Source of the DNA: Ulota crispa
Lineage: Eukaryota; Streptophyta; Bryopsida; Orthotrichales; Orthotrichaceae
Length of the DNA: 64,000 nt
Direction: 5' to 3'
NCBI GenBank assembly: GCA_963920765.1
Contig: OY987246.1
Location: 6,574,501-6,638,500, forward strand
Below the pieces are notes generated by a model that worked only from the letters and a program-made list of their open reading frames with translations, did no database searches and was not told the origin of the DNA. The position numbers and the translations under genes were made by a program. Numbering within the stretch: position 1 is the stretch's first letter; each line of letters begins with the position of its first letter. Of the stretch, positions 22,285 to 34,300 are shown piece by piece.

Positions 22285-25063
22285 TTTTCTTCCTACAATT
22301 ATACTGGAGAATATTTGAGTTTACTGGTACCCCTCACTTTGGATATTATTCGTAAAGCAAATGCAATTGTGTTTTTGTTAGAAAGGCCTTGGATGAGAGA
22401 TCCTCAAAATGAGTTGCAGAAAATTTGTAACCTTCTAGAGTCGGAGATTAGTTGTGAATAGCTGGGACCGTGTTAGTGACATTCTAGGTACTATCAATTT
22501 CCACGGTGTTTGTTGCTGAATATACATAGAGGCTTTTACCTGCTTGCGGCGTTGAAAGTAAACAGCAAATTAGGTATTTTGCCTTGCTAGATTGGATTTT
22601 ATGCTTAATTTCCAATTAGTTATAACCATAGCATCTTTATGTTGTAACATTTTTTACCAAAATTTTCTCATCTTTTCATACGGACATTTGAATTTTGGTT
22701 ACCCTATGAAATTGTTTTTGTTTGTTGACTTTATGTGAAGCACATTTTTTATAACAAATACTATCAATCTTGGTTCAATCGGCGTACGACTTCATTAGGG
22801 AACTTTCCCCTCTGTGGGTTAGTGTTAATTTGATACTTAATACTCAGGTAATACAAAATGTAACTCAATGTATGTATGTACTTTTTGTTTTGTAACTTGT
22901 AAAGTCGTGGGCAATTTTGAATCCAAAATCGCCAAAAACTCTGCCTTCCTAAAAACACCTAATAAGCTTAGTGAGTGTTTGGGGCGAATTTTTGTGCATT
23001 TGACCATATAAAATGTTCAATCATTTATTTTCATATTTTTTAAAATTCAAAAAGCACATTAGTCTTGTTTTGTTTTCCAAGCAGATTTCAAAGCACTTGA
23101 ATACATCTAACTTGGAAAAAAACTATGCGTAAATAATGTGAGTATTAAAGTTTTGGTATTGTGGGTGGTGAGAATTTTTAGTCAAACGCACTTGTCAAAA
23201 TGAAACTCCAAGCCTCCACTTAGGGATTTGTAATTGTTTAAGGTTTAATTTTTGTTCCATTTAAGTTGTTGAGCCAACCCAATGGGATTGATGCAAGAGT
23301 TACTTTATTTTTTGAAAAATATCCCGATTGATTGAAATTCATGTCTGTGGTTAATGGAAATTTTTGGACACTCTTTAAAAAAGTTAAGCAGGCTCATTGC
23401 AATGTGTGCTTTGGAAATAAGAAACTTGTCAAGGTGCCTTTTGTAATAGACCTTACTATGTTGTTTCACTCTTTTTCACATTGCTCTTTCACATTGCTCA
23501 ATGGTACTTGGCAGTTAGATAGGCAACGTGAAAGTAGTGTTCTACTACAAGAAATTAAATTGCCAAGTCATGGAGTGGTAAGGGGTGTTGTTTTGATAAA
23601 CCCCCCTTTACAAACAAGATTTAACTCCAAATGTTGTACTTTGTTCAATCATGCCCAACAAGGATCCTATCAAGCGTTACAAGCATGCAATCAACTTTAA
23701 TTGTGCAATATAATTATGGGCAAGTAACATTATGTATCAAGTTCCAAGTCCCACTATGTTCTTAAGTTTGGACTTGTTGAGACGTTGAAAATTGGGATTG
23801 ATTTCAATCCCCTCAATTTAAAGTCTTATGGTGTTTGTATCCCAAAGGTAGCTAGACACCACTTAAGTTCCTTTAAATTAAAAAGTGCACAAGTTTGAAT
23901 TTTTTAAGGAAATAAAATTCTCAATTCGAAACCTAAACTATGCATTATTGTCACACCTTTGGCAACAATTAAACGTTGCCCTTTACTATACAAGAGCCAA
24001 AATCCCTCCTCAATCATCAAGTTTGAGTTGGGATTGATGTTAGTCTCAAAATAGTGAAAAAAGTCAATATTTATTTCTCTAGTAAAAACATTGTGGAATG
24101 CTCACATGCCCTATATTCCAGTCCTACTATAATCCACAATGAAAATGAAAGATTCAACCTACAAAGAATTGGTAACTTGAGATTGAACAATAGACTGGGA
24201 ATCTCCAATACTGAAAAACCATACAAGTAGTTTGCCCTATTATCACTGCACCTTAACTCAAAAGTCAATTACAAGAACCACAACACACCAAATGTCACGG
24301 TTATGGTATCATCTAAAAGATGATCAAGTCAAGGTTTTGTGCCAAGTTTAAAAACTCTAAATGAGTGCAGTATGTGTTAGTTATCAAGGTTTGAATGAGG
24401 CAAGGTCAATTTTAAGCTCAAATTTGAAATTGCCCTATTATCACTTCCTTAAAGATTTTTGGTTGTCGTACGTGACCATATTTTGTCATTCTCATCTTTA
24501 GCCTTCTTCCTTTCCTTCACCTTTGTGATCATCCATAAGTGCTAGCTAAATTGATAAATTTTTGTTGTTTTTGGTTTTCAGCAATTGATCATAACATTTA
24601 GTAGCACTCAGCAGGCTTGCCCTCCCTTTAATTGAAGAGTGTGGAATATTCTACACCCATCTTTAGCTATGGGGACACTTGGCTGAATTTGTCAAAGAGT
24701 TTATGAAAGAGAGGCTTAGTTTAGTGCACATACGTTGATGTGGGGGATCAGCCATGTCAAAAAAATTATTAAAAATAATAATAATTTTTTTTTATTTTTT
24801 TTGTTTTTTGGTGTGTTTGTTAGTATGAAGTTTGTGGATGAGACTTGAAGAGAGGGAAAGGCAGCCTCTCTTCAGGCTACTAAATGTTATGATGTTGCTA
24901 CAACTAAGGTGTTGAGGCTATACATTGTATGTTAAAATGAGGTTTTCATGACTAATATGCTATCTCTTGAGTAGCTTTTGGTTAGTAAAAAAACAATTGC
25001 ATCATCACTTAAGACCTTTCTTCCAATATCAATAAACCTAAATTTGAAGCAAACCCATAGAAG
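22285..25063. other. Intergenic, anonymous
   Basis: About 2.8 kb of AT-rich DNA after the gene's 3'UTR. A 122-codon plus-strand frame (23,332-23,700) and smaller frames have no recognisable domain and AT-biased composition. Low-complexity T-rich DNA at 24,760-24,815. Confidence 0.4.
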
Positions 25064-25374
25064 ATAGGGAACATTTCATGGGTACCCCTAACATTTGTTA
25101 TTTGCATAGATACCCGTGCTTTTGCAAAAATTGCACAAATACCCTTGGACTAAAATGTTTGTTTTGTTGTGCTTACCACTTCCCTTCTTCCTTAATGCGC
25201 ATGTTGCTTCTTTTTTGTTTCATTACGTTCACTTCTTCAACATTGAAGTACAAACACAACAAATGAATGTCTCAAAATTATGATCCAAGGGTATTTGTGC
25301 AATTTCTCAAAAAAGCAGGGTTATCTGTGCAAATATCGCAAACTTCAGGGGTATCCATGAAATTGTCCCTATCT
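25064..25374. mobile_element. MITE of the CATGGATACCCC family (~311 bp)
   Basis: Ends GATAGGGAACATTTCATGGG and CATGAAATTGTCCCTATC are inverted, and further inverted blocks lie inside (AAATACCCTTGGAC / ATCCAAGGGTATTT). Homologous copies at 30,735, 45,594 and 63,300. The copy at 30,735 has a perfect 9-bp target duplication, typical of Mutator-like elements. Confidence 0.8.
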
Positions 25375-26064
25375 ATTTCCAGGTACAACGCCTGTGCCCG
25401 GAGACTGAGAACCGGTTGACACGATTCCAGTCCGAAAATACATATACCCGGGAACTACTCTAATACTTGCCCAGTATATACCCGGGCAACAGACCGGAGG
25501 TCAGGATCCGGGAGGAACGGCCAGAAGCTCTCAGAAAGCTGACTTGCTCGTGTTTCTCCAGCTCAAAGGATTGTCCTCTTCACCACTTCACCCGATAAGT
25601 TATGTATCCACAGAGCAGAATTCCTAGGTCAGGTGTCGGTGAAAATTCGGTACAAATTCGGTCACAATTCTGTACGAATTCGGTGAAAATTCGGTGAAAA
25701 CTCAAGTATGCTCAAAATTCCAGCACGTGCGATGTCCACCGGTGTCATTCCTTGTACAATTTCATAAGACTACAAGATTTTCAAACCTTTCTGTGGTGCC
25801 TCGTCTGTAAGATCGAAACTCTGCCTTGTATTCCTGAGGATTGGCTTCTGTTGCAATGGCGCATTAAATTTCGAAGATGCGATAGGGATTAAACAGAAAC
25901 TGTCTGAGGTGCCTCGTTTGTAAGATTGAAACTCTGCCTTGTATTCCTGAGGTTTGGCTTCTGTTGCACCGGCGCATTAAGTTTTAGAAGATGCGATAGG
26001 GATTAAACGGAAACTGACTTAGGTTATAGTTAGATTGGAACTGTGAACGGCGGAATTGAGAGAC
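25375..26064 (+). promoter_or_regulatory. 5' flank of the 26-kb gene with tandem duplication
   Basis: Positions 25,794-25,916 and 25,917-26,033 are a ~120-bp tandem duplication (GGTGCCTCGTCTGTAAGATC..., ending GATGCGATAGGGATTAAAC). Just upstream, 25,645-25,710 repeats the motif AAATTCGGT about six times. No gene is recognised; this is probably promoter and leader. Confidence 0.5.
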
Positions 26065-28269
26065 ATGGAGTCGAGCGGAGGGCACGGATATGCCTCTTCG
26101 TCTGCTCCACGAAGCGCTCCGCCAATTCGGGGACGTAGTCGTGGCTTTCGAGCCGTTTGCAACGATGTGCAGCACAAGCTTCGAGAGTTTTATACTGTCG
26201 ATTTGATGCCGAAGACCTTTACAGTCAAGTTTCGACAACGCGTGGAAGGACTGCAACTAGGTGCGAATTTTGAGGTGAATAGCCATATCCTCTTTGTCTT
26301 TGTCTTTATTTTTATTTTTATTGTTTTGTGTTTCGGTAACAAGATTTGATTGAGTCTTATATAAGTATTTAACAAATTTGAATTTTAACGCATTTTATAC
26401 AAACGATACGTAAGATTCAGTTTTAACAGAGGTGTTGCTGTTATTCATTGTTCTCGGGTTAGGGGAATGCTATTTCATGAGCAGGGATCCGTGAGCCGTG
26501 AGCCATGAGCAGAGAATTTTTGTCAAAGTAATAAATTTCACCTATAATTGTGTATATAGGATCCTATAGTTGTGCATTTTAAATTATCATCCTTGAAAAA
26601 CTTGCTGTTTTTTTAGTTATTCCATTGATTTTGAGTTGAGAATCCGTTCTTGCTTACAAAATCTTGAATCCCTGCTCATGGCTCACCGTTTTATGCTCAC
26701 CAAATAGCGTCGTCCATTTTGGAGTTTTGTTGTATTAGTCAATGACAATTCAATTTTTTTACCAGAATTTGTGATCGTTACTTCAATAGACGCCTAGTTT
26801 GTAAGGCTGCTAGTTTTTTACTGTACAATCCATATATTTATTTGTTGCTGTTTGTTTGGTTTATTCTTGCTCACGCAATATGGTTTGATTGTTGTTACTG
26901 AAGGGTAATGTTTGTGGACAGTTTAATGGTGTGCAGGTCGATGGTATGCACCTGCATGGGTGTAACACTGATGATTGCCACACGAAGCTTGTTATCAAAC
27001 CTTACTCTGGAAACGGTTATTGGAAGATGATTTGTGAGCCAAAGCAAAGAGACTTACGGCTACTTACGAAGAAGATTCCCTTAGGTTCATTATTGCACTT
27101 TCAGGTATTTCTCTCTTTGCTTAGATTGTGAAATTGCTGCCGTAATTTGAGGATCACTGTGAGATGTAATATTTCATTCATTTTCATTCTGTCCCTGAAT
27201 CTTACGCATCGCAATATATTAACTTTGTTTAATGCTTATATCGCTGGGCAGTTCCTTGAGATTCATGGTGCTTTTTTGGCTTTTTGTTCTTGTAATGGTT
27301 GATTTCATGTGTTCTACGACGATATCTATTGTATACTCAGGCCTAACACGCGTAAGCAGTTTGGGGTCGGGCATGATTTTATTAGGAATTCTACTGGCTG
27401 GAAGTGGAAGGTGACGTCAGCTTTTGGCTTGCCTGGATTAACTGAAGTTCGTCAGAAGACCAAGCTGCCAATATTTCCTGGGTTCGATGTTAATATAGAC
27501 TGGAATGCTCAGTATGAACTTCCCGAGCTTCACGGGTATGTGCGGCTCATCTTTCAACCTTTGCTGCTATTTGTTGGATGGAGGTTAAACAACGTTGTTC
27601 ATGTCGTTGACAAACTGGATTAGGATTCATATTAGTCCATACTCTTTGCTGCTAAAGCAAGGAGCCAAATGGCAACAAGCTTTCTGATACCATCAGGATA
27701 AGCGTTCGTGCTTGTGTTTGTTCGGAACCTTTCCTGCAGCCCAGGAAGCATTAGTTCTCATTGTATGTCGCCTACAACAGCTTGTATACATTAAGTTCCG
27801 TAATCCTTAAACGTCTTGACGCATCTCTTGGCTTGAAAGCTCAAATTTTCAAATATTTGTAGAAAGTGAGAGTATGCAACGTTCAAGTGTTACTGAACAA
27901 CACAAGTACAAGGTTCAAGAAGGAAAGTTTTGATGGACGAAAAATGCTTTGTCTGGAAATCAAGAACAGTACGCACACATTCTGTTCTTTGCCCACAGAA
28001 TGGACTGTTTTGCTGAGGTGTTAGTCCAATAATCGTAACTGTGTAGACGTCGTAGACTTCTATTACAGCTTCACCATGTAATAGTGTCTTTATTTACATG
28101 TTTGTGCAGTATGTTCCTTGCACTGTCATTCCTATGTCGCAGATTATTAAGGAAGTTTGTTTGCATTTGCAGGGCAAGTGGCACTGGGGAACCTCCAATA
28201 GAGGCCAATATAGGTCACCTTAATGCCAGCATTGACAGGGTCTCTGCTGTCTACACTCACGTCGGCTGA
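26065..28269 (+). CDS. Unrecognised plant protein, four exons, with an in-frame TGA
   Basis: Exons 26,065-26,274; 26,904-27,104; 27,252-27,535; 28,173-28,269 join with consistent phases and GT-AG sites, to 263 codons. Exon 1 has a Ser/Gly/Arg-rich start and then LREFYTVDLMPKTFTVKFRQ. Exon 2 has GYWKMICEPKQRDLRLLTKK. Exon 3 has KQFGVGHDFIRNSTGWKWKV and PGFDVNIDWNAQYELPELHG. The C-terminus ends IDRVSAVYTHVG. Alternating polar/hydrophobic strands suggest a beta-rich, possibly barrel-like protein; that is inference and I cannot name the family. Exon 3 contains TGA at 27,300-27,302 in the same frame as both its splice site and its conserved-looking codons (HVFYDDIYCILRPN just after). No AG or GT in the right phase removes it, so this is a lightly broken gene, an assembly error, or a misread exon. 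Confidence 0.65.
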
Positions 28270-29153
28270 GCGGTGTTATAGAAGCTCCAAACAATTCAAC
28301 AATCAAGCAGCGCCCAAGAAAATCTCTTTCAGACGCTCCTTATTTTTCTGTAGCGTTGGAGCTTCGTACAGCCCATAGATGCCTGTGATGGCCTTTCGGT
28401 TTGCACCTCGTTTTACTCTGAAGTTTCAGCTGGCTTTGTTGTGTTTTTTGCTTATCTCCTGTACACATAAGCACTTGACAAATTTGGTTTGTTTTCTGGG
28501 GCTCAGGCTTTGACTAATTGCAAAGTTGAAGAGTATTGGCCTGGTCTGGCAATAACTTTCTTTTCGAAACGAAGGAGGTATGAATTTATTCAGTCTATCC
28601 TAGGCAGAGGGGTGATACTACAGTTTACCCTATTTGTTTAAAATTTGCGTAGCTTTCAACCAAATTCTTCTCATTGTGATGGAGCATTTGGATGGCATTA
28701 AGATGTCTTATCCGTTGTATTATGAAAGCCAGAATTTTCATATAGATTTTTGTGAATCTGAGTTGCCTTCTAATTGCGTATCTTTGTATTTGCTGCTTAT
28801 GCTGCTGTGAAACCGTAATTCCAAAGAGCTAACACTCGACAGAGCTTGGAACTGGATTGTTTGTCTGAATTTGAGGGTCCCTTCAGACTTCGCATGGCAA
28901 GCTGCGACAACGTGTGAGTGCATAATAGAAGCCCATTTGACCCCAAGGTAGAGTGCCACTAGAGTGGGATGAATATCATGGAAATGTCTTTGCAAGACAC
29001 CGGGTGCTGCCCAAAGTGCAAAGTGCTGTTTATTTGAATGTGAAAGACATGAGCAAAACACTACTAACATTTGGAGCGTGATAGATACACGGGAGAAGGC
29101 CTCACGTGGAACTTCCCTCTACAGAATTGCAAGTTTGGTACAGATTTTTGGGC
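28270..29153. other. 3' flank of the 26-kb gene
   Basis: Likely 3'UTR followed by anonymous DNA; no domain-bearing frame. A 110-codon minus-strand frame at 28,738-29,070 has no recognisable motif. Confidence 0.4.
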
Positions 29154-29522
29154 TAAGGTAGGAGGCTCAAATTTGGAGCACCTCCTCAAATGTACTCTTT
29201 CTGTGCATCTTGTTTTTCATAGCCCTTCAACAATGTACAGCTCATGTACATTTGAGGAGGTGCTCCATTTTAGAGCCCTATGGCCTTTCCGCTTCAAATA
29301 TTCATAACTAATTCCACAAAGTTCCAAAAAATATATGGCCTTTTCACTTCAAATATTCATAACTAATTCTACAAAGTTTCAAAAAATATGAAACAACTTG
29401 GATTAGATGCGGATTCTTCTTGTCTTTCAAGGAAAGTTTACTGAAAATCATTTCAAGGAGTTTCACCTACCCAAAATTCAGTTTCAGCACTTAGATGCTC
29501 CATTTATGAGCCTCCTACCTTA
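29154..29522. mobile_element. TAAGGTAGGAGG MITE (369 bp)
   Basis: Perfect inverted ends TAAGGTAGGAGGCTC / GAGCCTCCTACCTTA, extended by flanking GGC/GCC. Inverse-orientation relative of the SPA-intron copy at 9,348. It has a nested palindrome (GGAGCACCTCCTCAAATGTA ... GTACATTTGAGGAGGTGCTC) and a ~55-bp internal duplication at 29,286-29,395 (TTCAAATATTCATAACTAAT twice). Confidence 0.85.
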
Positions 29523-29745
29523 GCCTAAGAGATTTCCTCCTACCTCCCCCTTTATCGAAAACTAGTCCTAAGTTGAAAAGATTCTGCATTTACGTATTTA
29601 TTTACAATCACTCGGAGTAATCCACACATTGAAAGTAATAAGGTCTTTGGAATATTTGGAGAAAACAGTGTTTGTAAATAAATATAAGAGCCTTCATCCA
29701 ATCTACCAAATGTTGCACATACGCTCAAAAGGTTATGGTTTGTTG

Positions 29746-30041
29746 TAAGGTATGTACACCCATAAGCGTCAAACTAAGGGTTTTGAACATGATGAGTATC
29801 AATAAACAACTAGCAAATTATTATAGGATTCTATTAGGAACAAAAAAATAACAAGTTTGCTCGGATATTGTGAGAATAAGTTGTGAATTTTTAAAGAGCA
29901 AATTGCCATTGCACCCATAACCACTATTAAGATTTCATGTTCACATATTGTACATCCTTGTCATTACATCTATTCACTTCCACCAAGATTTCAAAGGTGA
30001 CCGTTATGGAGACAATGGTGCTTATGGGTGTACATACCTTA
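29746..30041. mobile_element. TAAGGTATGTAC-family MITE (296 bp)
   Basis: Ends TAAGGTATGTACACCCATAA and TTATGGGTGTACATACCTTA are exact inverted repeats over 20 bp. Related by its ends to 47,865-48,260. Non-coding. Confidence 0.85.
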
Positions 30042-30115
30042 ATTCAAACTTGAACTTAAATAGGATGTGGGAGGAACTTTGGTTGTTTCTTGTCTTATAA
30101 GGATCATTGAAATAT

Positions 30116-30507
30116 GGGAATTGATACAAGTACCACCCCTTTTTTACTATTCTACCACACCTACTTTATATGGTGAATATTTACAATATTAATGTAAAAG
30201 TGGACCATGGAAAAAACATCACTAATTTGAACAACTTGACATGAAAAATGCAACTTTAATTTTGTTATTCAAACTCTTGATCTTGCTCATAGTACCAATT
30301 TTTAAAAAATCTAAATTAAATAAAACATAATTTAGATATGTTAATTGATACTATAAGCGAGATCTTAAAACTAAAAACAAAATTAAAGTTGCAACTTCTA
30401 TGTCAAATTGCATTTTCAAACTAGTGATGTTTTTTCCATGTTCCCTTCTACATTAATAGTAGGTGTGGTAGAATAGTCGAAAAGGAGTGGTACATATATC
30501 AGTTCCC
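30116..30507. mobile_element. Mutator-like long-TIR MITE with 9-bp target duplication
   Basis: The arms pair over long stretches: TACTATTCTACCACACCTAC against GTAGGTGTGGTAGAATAGTC, and GCAACTTTAATTTTGTT against AACAAAATTAAAGTTGC. Ends GGGAATTGATA / ATATCAGTTCCC. The flanks are identical 9-mers, TTGAAATAT at 30,107-30,115 and 30,508-30,516, the target-site length of Mutator-like elements. Non-coding, 392 bp. Confidence 0.85.
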
Positions 30508-30734
30508 TTGAAATATATCCAAATCATTGTAACAAATTTCTCATGCACCGTACTACTAATATCCAGGTCTCACTCACTAAATTGGGGACACAATAAAAGC
30601 TGGTGCACATTATCTCAGCTTAGATACAGATTCATTTTTTCTTTGTAGAAATATTCCAAACCGCTATATCCACACACCAGTACAACGCTGGAATGTGTCC
30701 TACAAGTCTAGCAAGCAATACAGATTTGAATTTA

Positions 30735-31034
30735 GGAAAAAATTCATGGATACCCCTGGAGTTTGCCATATTTTCATAGATACCGCTGCTTTTTCAGAAA
30801 TATCACAAACACCCTTGGACCAAAAAAAGTAGGCGTTTGTTTTGTTATGCAAATCACTTCCTTTTTTTGTGCACACATTACTTCTTTCTTATTATGCATG
30901 TGCACAAAGGAAGAAGGAAAATAGCATGCACAACAAAACAAACACCTAATTTTTTGGTCCAAGGGTATTTGTGATATTTCTGAAAATGCAGGGGTATCTA
31001 TGAAAATATGGCAAACTTCAGGGGTATCCATCCC
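30735..31034. mobile_element. CATGGATACCCC-family MITE with 9-bp target duplication
   Basis: About 300 bp, with ends GGAAAAAATTCATGGATACC and GGGGTATCCATCCC and inverted internal blocks around ACACCCTTGGACCAAAAAA. The perfect flanking 9-mers TTGAATTTA (30,726-30,734 and 31,035-31,043) place this family with Mutator-like elements. Confidence 0.85.
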
Positions 31035-31394
31035 TTGAATTTAATATTGCTGATACCATGATTCGGACGCAATGTTCCATTATGGTGCTCTGCAGTCGGT
31101 GATTCTCAAGAATTTTTAGGCAAAGTCTCAGAAAGTGAATAAATCATCAAGATTTTTCAGTGAAAAAGAGCAGCTTTGAACATCTGAAAGTAAAGCCCAT
31201 AGGCCCTTGGAAAATTACCGGTTATTGCAGTGACACTCTTCTGTCCTGCTCGTGTCCATCTCTGTGTGTATACCCCCAACAGTTGAAACGCTGGTATCTA
31301 TATTCAGCAATTCCAATAGCCAATGAATGACAAATGGCAATACTAAGTGACCTTGAAAGTCTAATGTTGTTGACTTCTCCTCCACATCTCGTCA

Positions 31395-34300
31395 TCAAGC
31401 AGATGAAGCTGGGACCTCCAATTCATCCGTGTGATTTTCAAATTTCTCAAATAAAGCCACAACATCAGACACTGCCACGTCTTCCACAGTCGGTGGCTGC
31501 CACTTCGGTTTCTGCCACACAATCAGTGTTCCACAACATAAGGAACATAATGATTTACTAAGGTAGGAGGCTCTAATTAAGAGCAGGCATTTTGAACGGA
31601 CCATGTAGAGCCTACAAAAACAGTGCACATAGATTCTTGAGTGGGTCACATTTTTTATGTTCAAAAATTGTACTTTTTCTATGTTTAGAAATTGTACTTG
31701 TGCATGCACCATTATAGGAACTTAAGAGTGGCATTAGCCACTCTTGAGTGTGCTTATTGGTCATAATTGTGATTAGATATCTTTTCTAGTAAAATGTAGA
31801 TATATGTCATACCAAAATAAATGAAAACATGTTTTCAATTATAATTTGAGTATTAGAATATGGAATGGGTGCTTGCACGCTTTAAGAGCCTTATTGGAGC
31901 ACTCTCGACTTTGTAGTGATTGTTTTAGGACTCATGTGTTCCATTTACAAGCCACCTTTGAATCATGAATGCTACCACCTATAATCAAGAATAGCTACCT
32001 ATGCACCTTTTACAATGATGAATTGTAGTTACTCCTACTAACTCAGAAAATTTCAAATTAAACGGCCACAAAACTATCTCCTCTTTGGCTTTCTTCCAAA
32101 AATATATTCATTTTACCAAGCTGCCCTGATTTTTCCACAGAAGCGCACTTTCCCTTTGATGGTCCGTTCACGAGCCTCCTACCTTACACTTGAACGACTA
32201 CAAAGTGCTGAACATAAAAATGTAACACTGGTACTCACATTATTTGCAGCTTAAGTTTGCACTTAAGGACTACTCGCTACATATGACAGCTTGACCACGA
32301 CAAGACTGGAATTCAGTGTAGTACAATGGAAGGTTCAACAGCATGAACATCAAAAGAAAAAAAAAGGCAATGTTTCTCATGCTTACTTGATCCTTATCAA
32401 CAAGCACTGCCCTCACGCCCTCCAAGAAGTCCGGCCTTGTTGCTGTCCTTACACCGAGTCTGAATTCGGTTTTCATGACGCCCTCGATCTGCAAAATCAG
32501 GAATACTTTGGTCAAGAGGAGCTTCAATACCGCGTCACAATACTTTGTGGAATAGCTCTGCGTTGCAGTGCGAAGAAAAACTGTCCGCAGTGACACTTCC
32601 AAATTGACTAAAATGTCCAAATAGACAAATTTTTGACAAAAACATGACCAAATTGACAGAAAAGTGTCTGAATCAAGGTGAACTAATTGACAAAAAAATG
32701 TCCAAATTGACACTGCTCCCTTGTAGTTGCAGTGCAAAGAACCAAGTGACACAAATCCCAAATACCGGCATGCTGAATAAACCAGGCAGTAAAATATATC
32801 ATTTGGCAGTAACGTATGAAAGTGCAGACGCTCAAACCTTAGAAATGTCGTTTTCAGGTGACGATGCTGGGACAGCATTCTCTGCTGCAAGAGCTACGGT
32901 TGAAAAGTGAAACTTTGTCAAACTGAGACTGAAAGGTGCTCCCTTAGCCAGTCCAGCCAATGCTCCTTTTGCCCACTCTGCCACTGTATGATGAACAACA
33001 ATAGAACTCAGCCACTCACCTAAAGCCTCAGCTATCCAGGAGAAGAAGTAACACATATAACCTCTCAATACCTAATTTGCCAAAGTCTGGCCATTCCCAT
33101 ATCTACAGGATTTGAAACACATCGTTTACGACGCGGTCGCAAAATATTTCAACAGAATGAAGAAAATCATACTCTTACGGTTTCAAAGAGGTAAAACATG
33201 TTTCGTTCTAAATTACTACGGGCTATGAGCGAATACAAGTTTCCAAAGTGGACTTCCTATTTAGGCTCAGATGTTTATGAGTTGACACCTGCGTACTTAA
33301 GCCTCTGCCTCATTCAGCAGTACAGAAGACTGAACAATAACCCCAGATTGCAAGCAGCGATCAATTTTTAGTGTAGTGTGATGATATATCTTGTTTTAGA
33401 AAGGCGTTGATAGCTTGCCTGAGGATTCATCAGAATGTTCATGTTCTTTTAAAGCCTTGATTGTGTCTTCCACTGAAAGACTGGCACCAAAGCAAGCAGT
33501 AATAGCAGGCAAAAGAGCTTTCAGTGGAGGATCCGACTCTGGAATTACGTGATGATGGGTCAAAACTTCTTCTACTGCCTCCCATGCATTATCTAACCTG
33601 CACAGTTAGCCACATAACACAAACCTAAGCTACGGGTTCCACACCCCAAGGAGATCCACAAATGCAACCTCGTTCTAATTACCTGTTTCTCATAATTACA
33701 ATGCTGTTGTACGAGTAAGGTAGAAGCACCTAAATAAGACAGCATTCGTTTACGGACACCTATAAATGAGCCTGTATCTGATCCATCGGATACCCAAATC
33801 AGACATGCAAGACAGCTAAAGCTGTCACCATACTTGAGTATTGGAACACAAATTATGTAGGTGGCAGCATGTGGCATGGTCTTTTTGATGTTGCATTTGC
33901 ATTTCAATACAAACAATTCAATGAGGGTCTAGTGTCCACAATAGGTGTGTCTAGGGAGTTACCTTCAACAATTCACAGTTTATTCATACGATCTCAAAAA
34001 ATTCCAAAAACAAATTTTCAGTGCTCTTTGCTGGTTTCCTAACCTTTCTACAATCTTAGAATCTCAATGCACACTCCTGGTGGATTGATGTAACAAAAGT
34101 GTCACATTTAGGTGCTTCTACCTTATCGTCATAAACTTTCAAAAGAGTGGCATGCTCTATAGCGGTTATTTAGACTTAAATTTTGTGCTGTATGACTTGG
34201 AGCAAATTAATCCATAAAAGAAACAATCCATGACCATGCAATGAAACTACGCAACATGAGCCCGACCATCGTATTCATGACTTGTCTAATGTTTCTTAAT

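Noticed and set aside
23332..23700. 122-codon plus-strand frame
   Set aside because: No recognisable domain, AT-biased codons and no supporting splice or neighbour evidence.
27300..27302. TGA as a selenocysteine codon
   Set aside because: Land plants are not known to use selenocysteine, and no SECIS-like structure was apparent; a mutation or misassembly is simpler.
31395..31406. C-terminal SSA of the hydrolase as a peroxisomal PTS1
   Set aside because: It lacks the basic middle residue and terminal Leu or Met of PTS1 signals.
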